Shown here: positions 33,632-41,164 of the stretch, in pieces
Layout of the letters: every line of letters begins with the position of its first letter
Position numbering within the stretch: position 1 is the stretch's first letter
NCBI RefSeq assembly: GCF_006334915.2
Contig: NZ_VDMA02000020.1
Span: forward strand, 1 to 64,000
DNA length: 64,000 bases
Reading direction: 5' to 3'
DNA from: Microbispora catharanthi
GTDB lineage: Bacteria > Actinomycetota > Actinomycetes > Streptosporangiales > Streptosporangiaceae
Translations under genes and position numbers: made by a program
Notes under the pieces: model-generated
Told to the model about the DNA's origin: nothing
Seen by the model: only the letters and a program-made list of their open reading frames with translations
Databases searched by the model: none

Positions 33632-35287
33632 TCAGCGCGCCGGGTCCTCCTCACCCACGTCGTCGGCGTCGATGATGTTGTAGGCGTACCCCTGCTCGGC
33701 CAGGAACCGCTGCCGGTGCGCGGCGAACTCCTGGTCGACCGTGTCGCGGCTGACCACCGAGTAGAACCGCGCGCCGCCGCCGTCCGCCTTGGGGCGCAGC
33801 ACCCGGCCGAGCCGCTGGGCCTCCTCCTGGCGCGAGCCGAACGTGCCGGAGACCTGGATCGCCACGGCCGCCTCGGGCAGGTCGATGGAGAAGTTGGCGA
33901 CCTTCGAGACCACCAGCACCCGGATCTCCTTGTCGCGGAACGCCTGGAACAGGCGCTCGCGCTCCTTGACCTTGGTCTCGCCCTTGATGACCGGCGCGTC
34001 CAGGTGCACGCCCAGCTCGTCGAGCTGGTCGATGTACTGCCCGATGACCAGCACCTGCTCGTCCGCGTGCCGCCGCACCAGCGCCTCGGTCACCCTCGTC
34101 TTGGCCGGCGTGGTCGAGCAGAACCGGTAGCGCTCGTCGCTCTCGGCCATGGCGTAGGCCAGCCGCTCGTCGTCGCTGAGCGTCACCCGCACCTCGACGC
34201 ACTCGGCGGGGGCGATGTAGCCCTGGTTCTCCATCTCCTTCCAGGGCGCGTCGTAGCGCTTCGGCCCGATGAGCGAGAAGACGTCGCCCTCCCGGCCGTC
34301 CTCGCGCACGAGCGTGGCGGTGAGGCCGATGCGCCGGCGGGCCTGCAGGTCGGCGGTCATCCGGAAGATCGGCGCGGGCAGCAGGTGGACCTCGTCGTAG
34401 ACGACGAGGCCCCAGTCGCGGGCGTCGAACAGCTCGAGGTGCCGGTAGGTGCCCTGCCGCCGGGTCGTCATGACCTGGTAGGTGGCGATCGTGACCGGGC
34501 GGATCTCCTTCTTGGTGCCGGTGTACTCGCCGATCTCGTCCTCGGTCAGCGAGGTGCGCTTGAGCAGCTCCTGCTTCCACTGGTGGGCCGAGACCGTGTT
34601 GGTGACCAGGATCAGCGTGGTCGCGCGGGCGTGCGCCATGGCCGCCGCGCCCACGATCGTCTTGCCCGCGCCGCACGGCAGCACCACGACGCCGGAGCCG
34701 CCGTGCCAGAACGCGTCGGCCGCCTCCTTCTGGTATGGCCGCAGCGACCAGCCGTCCTCGCGCAGGTCGATGGGGTGGTGCTCGCCGTCGACGTACCCGG
34801 CCAGGTCCTCGGCCGGCCAGCCGAGCTTGAGCAGCGTCTGCTTGATGTTGCCGCGCTCCGAGGGGTGCACGGCCACGCTGTCGGCGCCGTAGCGCTCCCC
34901 GACCAGCGGCTGGATCTTCTTGGAACGCAGCACCTCCTCCAGCACGGCGCGGTCGGTGCTGGTGAGCACCAGGCCGTGGACGGGGTGCTTCTCCAGCCGC
35001 AGCCTGCCGTACCGCGCCATGGTCTCGGCGACGTCCACGAGCAGCGCGTGCGGCACGGGATAGCGGCTGAAGCCGATCAGCGCGTCGACCACCTGCTCGG
35101 CGTCGTGCCCGGCGGCCCGGGCGTTCCACAGCGCGAGCGGGGTGATCCGGTAGGTGTGGACGTGCTCGGGCGCGCGTTCGAGTTCGGCGAACGGGGCGAT
35201 GGCCTTGCGGCACTCGTCCGCCCTCGGGTGGTCGACCTCCAGCAGCAGCGTCTTGTCCGACTGGACGATCAGAGGCCCGTCACTCAA
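33632..35287 (-). CDS. xpb: DNA repair helicase XPB, bacterial type
   Basis: The predicted protein has 551 residues and is a superfamily 2 helicase. The N-terminal domain (about 1-175) precedes helicase domain 1 with Walker A PCGAGKTIVG at about 204-213 and the DEVH box at about 298-301. The RED motif lies in VREDGREGD, and the C-terminal domain holds VSKVANFSIDLPEA and the arginine-finger region QEEAQRLGRVLRPK. XPB unwinds DNA around lesions. The start is TTG with GGGGGAG upstream. The gene for its usual partner (35941-38328) lies upstream on the same strand, as in mycobacteria. Confidence 0.93.
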   Translation of the reverse strand: MSDGPLIVQSDKTLLLEVDHPRADECRKAIAPFAELERAPEHVHTYRITPLALWNARAAGHDAEQVVDALIGFSRYPVPHALLVDVAETMARYGRLRLEKHPVHGLVLTSTDRAVLEEVLRSKKIQPLVGERYGADSVAVHPSERGNIKQTLLKLGWPAEDLAGYVDGEHHPIDLREDGWSLRPYQKEAADAFWHGGSGVVVLPCGAGKTIVGAAAMAHARATTLILVTNTVSAHQWKQELLKRTSLTEDEIGEYTGTKKEIRPVTIATYQVMTTRRQGTYRHLELFDARDWGLVVYDEVHLLPAPIFRMTADLQARRRIGLTATLVREDGREGDVFSLIGPKRYDAPWKEMENQGYIAPAECVEVRVTLSDDERLAYAMAESDERYRFCSTTPAKTRVTEALVRRHADEQVLVIGQYIDQLDELGVHLDAPVIKGETKVKERERLFQAFRDKEIRVLVVSKVANFSIDLPEAAVAIQVSGTFGSRQEEAQRLGRVLRPKADGGGARFYSVVSRDTVDQEFAAHRQRFLAEQGYAYNIIDADDVGEEDPAR

Positions 35288-35359
35288 TGCCTGCTCCCCC
35301 TCGTACGGCTACCGCCTATCAAACACGAGGCCGGGCGGAATCAGTCCCAGTCGCGGGAA

Positions 35360-35893
35360 TCAGTCGTCGAGGTAGCCGTTGACCCCGGCCCAGATGAGCG
35401 CGCCGATCCCGATCACGAACAGGACGACGTTGATGCCGATGGCGATCCACGTCCACTTCAGCAGCCTGCGGGACTGGTCCGGCGCGGTGTCCACCTTGCT
35501 CAGCGCGATCCCGGACAGGATCGCCCCGGCGATGCCGCCCAGGGAGATGTAGCAGGTCAAGGCCAGCACGAGGCTGATGACGAGGGCCACGATCGCGTGC
35601 GTGCGCGGGCCCTCCTGCCTCGGCGGGTAACCGCCGGGCGGGTAGTAGCCGTACTGCTGCTGCTGATACGGATTCGGTCCCGGCTGACCGTACTGGCCAG
35701 GCTGGCCGTACTGCCCCGGCTGCCCGTACTGGCCGTATTGCCCGTACTGCTGGTTGGGGTCGGGTCCCGGTGGCGGGCCGTACGGCCCGTACTGCTGCTG
35801 TCCGTAGGGGTTGGAGCCGGACGGCGGTCCATAGGGATTGGACGGGGTCTGCCAATCCTGGGGTCCCTGCCCCGGCTGCTCTGGAGTCGTCAC
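35360..35893 (-). CDS. Pro/Gln/Tyr-rich membrane protein (DUF4190-like)
   Basis: The predicted protein has 177 residues. Residues 1 to about 95 are low-complexity and cytosolic, with repeats of the form YGQ and PGQYGQ. Two TM segments follow at about 100-128 and 143-170, in a pattern seen in DUF4190 proteins ([20 protein letters not shown], then [15 protein letters not shown]). The tail is short and acidic. AAGGA lies 6 nt before the GTG at 35893. It sits between the two XPB-related genes, but the connection is unknown. Confidence 0.78.
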   Translation of the reverse strand: MTTPEQPGQGPQDWQTPSNPYGPPSGSNPYGQQQYGPYGPPPGPDPNQQYGQYGQYGQPGQYGQPGQYGQPGPNPYQQQQYGYYPPGGYPPRQEGPRTHAIVALVISLVLALTCYISLGGIAGAILSGIALSKVDTAPDQSRRLLKWTWIAIGINVVLFVIGIGALIWAGVNGYLDD

Positions 35894-35940
35894 CCTGAAA
35901 TCCTTTACTACGGGAGACCTCAAGATTTACCACGGATATG

Positions 35941-38328
35941 TCATCGGCCGATCTCGGCGATGCCGGTGATGCGGTGCAAGGCGAAGCGGTGGACCGTCGC
36001 CCGGGTCTCGTCGTACGCGGTGAGGTAGCCGCCCTCCATCCGGGCCGGTTCGAGGATGCGGCTGGTGGCGTGTCCCTGCGAGTCGAGGTAGCCGATCCAC
36101 ACCCGCGACCCCTGCCGGATGGCCTCCTGCAGCGCGCTGATCGTGGCGGTCGCGGGGGAGCGGGGCACCTGGCCCTCCGGCGCCTCCACGGGCCGCCGCC
36201 GCGAGTCCCCCGCCCGCATCGCCCGCACGGCCGCGGCGAGCACCTCCGGGTCGGGCGCGGTGTTCGCGGTCGCGCGGGCGGCGAGCTGTCCCTCGGTCCG
36301 CCGGGCGTCGGCCCGGGCGACGACCACGTCGCCCTCCAGCGACTCGGCCACCGGCGCGTACCCCATCGCCCGCAGCGAGTCGACCAGCGCGGCCCTGGAC
36401 GTCTTGGAAGCCAGCACGGTCGGCGCGAGCCGCCGCAGCCGCAGCAGGTGGGCCCGCTTGTCCGCGAGCACCTCGTCGAGCAGGGCCGGGTCGTCGCACC
36501 GGATGTACGCCGACGCCGTGCCGACCCGGATGCGGCCGTGACGGCGGGCGACATCGGTGACCAGATACCTCAGCGGCTGCGGGACCGGCGTGGCCGAGTG
36601 TCGTTCCAGTACGGCGAGCAGGTCGTCGGCGGAATGACCGGCGTCGAGCGCCCGGCGGACCGACTGTTCGGAGAAGCGGTACACCGTCGCCCCGCCCTTG
36701 CTCTCCACGTCCGCCGTCAGCGCGAGCCTGCGGCCGAGATCGGTGGTCAGCGGGCCCGGCGCCACGGCCGTGAGGTCGGCCTGCAGCAGCACGTGGTCGA
36801 CCGGCTCCGGCAGCAGCGGCGCCAGCAGGCCTGCCGCCGTGCCGTCGCCTCGGGCCACGGCTCGGCCGTGCGTGGCCGGCACGCCGAGCCCGGTCACGCC
36901 GATGTGCTCCGCCTCGCGCAGCGCGAAGCGTACGAGCCGGTCGCGCAGCGCGGGGCGGCGGCGGGGCTGCTCCCAGGCGAGCCGGGCCAGCACGGACTCG
37001 GGCGTCGGCGCGAGGCCGGGCGGGGCCGACTCCAGCACGGCGAGCGTGCGCGCCCGCGTCTGTGCGGCTCCCGGCCTGCGCAGGTCGGGGTGGAGGGCGT
37101 TCAGCGGCCGGTCGCGGTCGTCCCGTTCGCCGATCAGCCCGGGGGCGCGTTCCATCGCGGCCCACGCGTCGGCGAGCACGGCCCAGCGGTCCTCGGTGGC
37201 CTTGATCCGCCAGCCGTCGTAGCCGCCCGTGGGCAGCCATTCCCCCTCGCCCGCCGCGACCAGCCCGGCCGCGTGGGCGACCTCGACCACCAGCCCCGCC
37301 GCCCACTCCGGCAGGTCGAGGAGCTGGGCCGTCCGCCTGAGGTCCCGTACGGCGAGGCCGCCCGCGCGCAGCACGCCCGGCGGGTCCACGCTCCACACCT
37401 CGCACAGCTCCTCGACCGTGCGCACGAACGTGAACGCCTGCCCGGCGGCCGTGCGGTCGGCCAGGTGCTGGTCGCGTACGGGCCCCTCCAAAGCGGGCGG
37501 GCCGGGGGACAGGTCGCGGTGCACCCGGCCGTCGCGCAGCACGAGGGCGACCTCACGGGGGAGCGCGACGGTCTCCTCCCCGGTCGCGCCGAGCAGCCCG
37601 CGGGCCAGCAGTTGCTCGATGGGCGACTGGGCGCTCGCGGCGTCCACCTCCCGGCGGGCGTTCGGCAGCCGTCCGCTCGCCGGGCCCCAGACGAGCTCGT
37701 CCAGGGCCGCCCGCGCCTGGGGGGAGACCTCGCCGACGAGGCGCGCGACCGTCGCGGAGTCGGCCAGCAGCGCCGCGAGCCGCTCCCCGGCCGGCCGTCC
37801 GCCGTCCGGCCGTTCACCGCCGGCCCGGCCGTCGCCCTCGTACGCCGGGTCGATGTCCCGCAGGAGCACGTCGAGCCGTTCCGGCGGGTGATGGCGGAAC
37901 ACCTCGGCGACCGGCGGCCCCAGGGCGGCCGGGGGTTCGAGCGCGTCGGCCACGCCCGGCGCGGGCAGCAGCGCGTCGTCGGGCCCGTAGACCAGGGCGC
38001 GCGTGGTCAGCACGTCGAGCGCGGCGTCGAGGGCGGACCCGAGGGCCTTGTCGTCCCGATCAGCGGGAACGGCGCGGCGGAGCAGGGACAGCACCGTCCC
38101 ACGATCGGCGGGGCCGGGCCGCAGGGCCAGCGTCTCCAGCACGGAGAGGGAGAACCGGTCGAGCCGGTCGAGCGCCCGGCCGATGGCCGAGGGGCTGCAG
38201 GCGCGGGCGGCCAGCCCGTCGATGTGCGCGGGGACGGGCGTCACGAGTTCGGGCCGCGCCGCCACGAGCGCCCGCAGCCGCTCGTCGGAACGGCCGCGCA
38301 GCCACTCGCTGAAGTCCGTGCCCGTCAT
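35941..38328 (-). CDS. XPB-associated protein with helicase C-terminal-like domain (Helicase_C_3)
   Basis: The predicted protein has 795 residues. The N-terminus (MTGTDFSEWLRGRSDERLRA) and central region are helical and winged-helix-like. The C-terminal part matches the XPB/Ssl2-like helicase-associated domain with LQADLTAVAPGPLTTDLGRR and a WYL-like end (IWIGYLDSQG-type stretch, here VWIGYLDSQGHATSRILEPA). Actinobacteria usually encode it next to xpb. I prefer ATG 38328: a TACCAT -10 box (38336-38341) ends 7 nt upstream, so the mRNA is probably leaderless. An ATG three codons earlier lies in that box. Confidence 0.85.
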   Translation of the reverse strand: MTGTDFSEWLRGRSDERLRALVAARPELVTPVPAHIDGLAARACSPSAIGRALDRLDRFSLSVLETLALRPGPADRGTVLSLLRRAVPADRDDKALGSALDAALDVLTTRALVYGPDDALLPAPGVADALEPPAALGPPVAEVFRHHPPERLDVLLRDIDPAYEGDGRAGGERPDGGRPAGERLAALLADSATVARLVGEVSPQARAALDELVWGPASGRLPNARREVDAASAQSPIEQLLARGLLGATGEETVALPREVALVLRDGRVHRDLSPGPPALEGPVRDQHLADRTAAGQAFTFVRTVEELCEVWSVDPPGVLRAGGLAVRDLRRTAQLLDLPEWAAGLVVEVAHAAGLVAAGEGEWLPTGGYDGWRIKATEDRWAVLADAWAAMERAPGLIGERDDRDRPLNALHPDLRRPGAAQTRARTLAVLESAPPGLAPTPESVLARLAWEQPRRRPALRDRLVRFALREAEHIGVTGLGVPATHGRAVARGDGTAAGLLAPLLPEPVDHVLLQADLTAVAPGPLTTDLGRRLALTADVESKGGATVYRFSEQSVRRALDAGHSADDLLAVLERHSATPVPQPLRYLVTDVARRHGRIRVGTASAYIRCDDPALLDEVLADKRAHLLRLRRLAPTVLASKTSRAALVDSLRAMGYAPVAESLEGDVVVARADARRTEGQLAARATANTAPDPEVLAAAVRAMRAGDSRRRPVEAPEGQVPRSPATATISALQEAIRQGSRVWIGYLDSQGHATSRILEPARMEGGYLTAYDETRATVHRFALHRITGIAEIGR

Positions 38329-38535
38329 TCTCTCCATGGTAGGGCGGGGCCTTCATCCGGCCGCCGGAGCGCCCGTACGGCAGGGGTTTCGCGCGTTCGC
38401 GCGGCGCCGCGACGGAAGATCCACACCAATCTGGTCATGGGACGCTTCAATCGCCTCTGGGTGGGTCCACGGGGCCTGTCTGTGGGCATAACCTACATCC
38501 ATCACCTTCACGACAGTCTGAACGAGGTCACCCCT

Positions 38536-38934
38536 GTGCCGAGTGGCAAGGTCAAGTGGTACGACGCCGACAAGGGTTTCGGCTTCCTCACCCGCGACGA
38601 CGGCGGTGAGGTCTTCGTGCATTCCTCCGCCCTGCCCAAGGGAGTCGAGGCGCTCAAGCCCGGGCAGAAGGTCGAGTTCGGTGTCGCCGAGAGCCGCCGC
38701 GGACAGCAGGCGCTCTCGGTGCGGGTGATCGACCAGCCGCCGACGCTGGCCAAGGCCACCAAGGGCAAGGCGAAGCGGAAGAAGCCCGACGAGATGGTCG
38801 TGATCGTCGAGGATCTGATCAAGCTGCTCGACGACATCTCGAACTCCTACCAGCGGGGCAAGCACCCGGACGCCGCGCACGCCAAGAAGATCGCGACCGT
38901 GCTGCGCGCCGTCGCCGACGACCTCGACGCCTGA
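38536..38934 (+). CDS. Cold-shock-domain protein with basic and helical C-terminal extension
   Basis: The predicted protein has 132 residues from GTG 38536. The cold-shock domain covers about 1-66 (GKVKWYDADKGFGFLTRDDG, then EVFVHSSALP). A Lys-rich linker (KATKGKAKRKKPDE) and a helix-rich tail (about 85-132) follow, about twice the usual length of a Csp. The tail could mediate interaction or RNA binding. GAGG lies 8 nt upstream. A terminator follows after 24 nt. It is the second Csp of the window. Confidence 0.88.
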   Translation: MPSGKVKWYDADKGFGFLTRDDGGEVFVHSSALPKGVEALKPGQKVEFGVAESRRGQQALSVRVIDQPPTLAKATKGKAKRKKPDEMVVIVEDLIKLLDDISNSYQRGKHPDAAHAKKIATVLRAVADDLDA

Positions 38935-38958
38935 GCGCCTGGCAGATCCCGTACGTCC

Positions 38959-38988
38959 CCCGCCGCCCGGCCGGGTCCGGGCGGCGGG
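38959..38988. terminator. Terminator between convergent genes
   Basis: CCCGCCGCCCGG (38959-38970) pairs perfectly with CCGGGCGGCGGG (38977-38988) around a 6-nt loop. It lies between the stops of the Csp gene and the MFS gene, and can serve both. Confidence 0.85.
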
Positions 38989-38997
38989 CCCGGGAGC

Positions 38998-40296
38998 TCA
39001 GGTGGCCGTGGCGGCGCGGGCGGCGAGCCTGCGGCGGCGGATCATGACGAGGCGGCCGAAGGAGAGCGCGAGGGCGGCGGACATCACGCCGAACCCGGCG
39101 GGGCCGGCCACGAACAGCGACATCACCAGGCCCAGCAGGCCGCCGAGGACCCAGGCGATCTGGAGCAGCGTCTCGGCGACGCCGAACGCCGAGGAGCGCA
39201 CCTCCTCGCCGATCTCGCGCTGCACGATGGCGTCGAACGCGAGCTTGCCGAGGCCCTGGGCGAACGCGCCCACGAGGGCCACGGCGGCGGCGGTCCACAC
39301 GGTGAAGAAGAACGCCGCCGCGACGGTCGCGACCGTGGCCAGCGCGAGCGTGGCCATGACGGTCAGGTGCGGCGACCGGGAGCGGGACCAGGAGCCGGCG
39401 GCGGCCCCGGCCAGGCCCCCCGCGCCCGCGGCGGCGGCCAGCAGCGCCAGCGCGACCTTCGGGTCCACGCCGCGCAGGTGGCCGTCCTGGACGAGGAACA
39501 GCAGGAAGAACACGAGGAAGCCCGACTGCACCCGGATCGCGGCGTTGGCGCCCATGGCCTCGCCCACCACAGGGCCCAGGTTGAGCACGGTGCGCCATCG
39601 GGGGCGTGGCTCGGTCTCCTCCAGGTCGGGCGCGTCCACGTGCCGCGGCAGCCGTACGGCGAACACCCCGGACAGCAGGAACAGCGGCACGGCGCCGCGC
39701 AGCACCCAGTCGGCCCCGGCGGCGGCCGACAGGCCGGCGGCCACCCCGGCGCCCACGCCGGCCGACACCAGCGCGAACAAGGCGACCCTGGCGTTGGCCG
39801 TCACCAGCGGGATGTCGGCGGGCAGCACGCTCGGCATGATCGCCGCCCGGGACACGTTGTAGGCCTTCGACAGGACCAGCACGGCGAGCGCCGAAGGGAA
39901 CAGCGTGACCGCGTCGGAGGTGTGGACGGCGCCGGCCATCCCCCAGCACAGCAGGCCCCGCGCGAGCAGGGTGCCGGCCATGATGTAGCGGCGGCCTGAG
40001 CGGAGCCGGTCGAGCACCGGCCCGACGAAGGGCGCCACCACCGCGAACGGCAGCATGGTGATCAGCAGATAGGCCGCGACCTGACCGCGGGCCTGGCCGA
40101 CCGGCAGCCCGAACAGCAGCGCCCCGGCGAGGGCCACGGTGACCAGCGCGTCCCCGGCGGAATGGGCGGCCGTCAGCTCGATGAGGTGGCCGAGGCCGGT
40201 GCGGCCCGCTCCCTGGGCGTGCGTGAGCCGGCGCGTCGCCCGCGCCGGTGCTCTCACAACACGCGTAACTTTCGCCCAAATCTTCACCATAGGCAC
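38998..40296 (-). CDS. MFS transporter
   Basis: The predicted protein has 432 residues, with a basic cytosolic N-terminus (about 1-35) and 11-12 TM segments. The loop-2 motif appears as VGPVLDRLRSGRRYIMAGTL. The C-terminus ends in a basic tail (RRRRLAARAATAT). The GTG at 40296 has AAGGA 6 nt upstream and is preferred; ATG 40290 and TTG 40311 are alternatives. The substrate is unknown. The gene shares a divergent promoter region with the DUF3027 gene. Confidence 0.86.
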   Translation of the reverse strand: MPMVKIWAKVTRVVRAPARATRRLTHAQGAGRTGLGHLIELTAAHSAGDALVTVALAGALLFGLPVGQARGQVAAYLLITMLPFAVVAPFVGPVLDRLRSGRRYIMAGTLLARGLLCWGMAGAVHTSDAVTLFPSALAVLVLSKAYNVSRAAIMPSVLPADIPLVTANARVALFALVSAGVGAGVAAGLSAAAGADWVLRGAVPLFLLSGVFAVRLPRHVDAPDLEETEPRPRWRTVLNLGPVVGEAMGANAAIRVQSGFLVFFLLFLVQDGHLRGVDPKVALALLAAAAGAGGLAGAAAGSWSRSRSPHLTVMATLALATVATVAAAFFFTVWTAAAVALVGAFAQGLGKLAFDAIVQREIGEEVRSSAFGVAETLLQIAWVLGGLLGLVMSLFVAGPAGFGVMSAALALSFGRLVMIRRRRLAARAATAT

Positions 40297-40364
40297 CGAG
40301 GGTCCTTCCAAGATTTGCCCATCGAGCCGGTGCGGTCCGCTCGCGGCGTGGGTGAAAATGGAGT

Positions 40365-41162
40365 GTGAGTCGTACCCGAATCCGTAGCACTCCAGTCGAC
40401 CAGGCCTGTGCGGCGGCGGTCGACCTCGCCCGCCGGGCCGCGGAGAACATCGCGCGCCCCGGGGAGGTGGGAGAGCACCTGGGCTTCGACAACGAGGGCG
40501 ACCGGGTCGTCACCCATTACTTCGAGTGCCTCGACCGCGCCTACCGCGGCTGGCGCTGGGCGGTCACCGTCACCCGGGCCTCCCGCGCCCGCGTCGTGAC
40601 CGTGAGCGAGACCGTGCTGCTGCCCGGCTCGGGCGCGCTGCTCGCTCCCGCTTGGGTGCCGTGGAACGAGCGGCTGCGCCCGGGTGACCTCGGCGTGGGC
40701 GACCTGTTGCCGGCCGAGGCCGACGACGACCGGCTCGTGCCCGGGTTCGCCTCCGCCGACGAGGACATCGACAAGCAGGCGATCTTCGAGCTGGGCCTGG
40801 GACGCGCCCGCGTCCTGTCGGTGCTCGGCCGCGACCTCGCCGCGCGGCGCTGGGCCGCGGGTGAGGCAGGACCGCACACCCCGATCGCGCACGCCGCCCC
40901 CGCGCAATGCTCCACCTGCGGCTTCTACTGGCCGCTCGCCGGAGCGCTGGGCCTCGGCTTCGGCGTCTGCGCCAACGAGTACGCGCCGGACGACGGCCGC
41001 GTGGTGTCCGCCGACCACGGCTGCGGGGCGCACTCCGAGGCGACCACCGTGCCCTCGATGGTCATGGACCCGGCGCCCCCGATCCTGGACGACATGGGAT
41101 ACGACATCATCGAGTCGGGCTCCGTGGACGAGGCCGGCTCCGAACCCCTGGGTCACGCCTGA
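40365..41162 (+). CDS. DUF3027 protein
   Basis: The predicted protein has 265 residues from GTG 40365. DUF3027 blocks are visible: AAENIARPGEVGEHLGFDNE, VTHYFECLDRAYRGWRWAVT, and a C-terminal CxxC (CSTCGFYWPLAGALG) followed by GVCANEYAPDDGRVV and HGCGAHSE, which together could bind zinc. The family is confined to actinobacteria and has no known role. The stop is 2 nt from the start of the sacsin-like gene, so translation is probably coupled. Confidence 0.88.
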   Translation: MSRTRIRSTPVDQACAAAVDLARRAAENIARPGEVGEHLGFDNEGDRVVTHYFECLDRAYRGWRWAVTVTRASRARVVTVSETVLLPGSGALLAPAWVPWNERLRPGDLGVGDLLPAEADDDRLVPGFASADEDIDKQAIFELGLGRARVLSVLGRDLAARRWAAGEAGPHTPIAHAAPAQCSTCGFYWPLAGALGLGFGVCANEYAPDDGRVVSADHGCGAHSEATTVPSMVMDPAPPILDDMGYDIIESGSVDEAGSEPLGHA

Positions 41163-41164
41163 TC

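Noticed and set aside
35938-38934. A 998-codon plus-strand frame that ends in the second cold-shock protein
   Set aside because: All but the last 132 codons are antisense to the XPB-associated gene. The Csp starts at GTG 38536.
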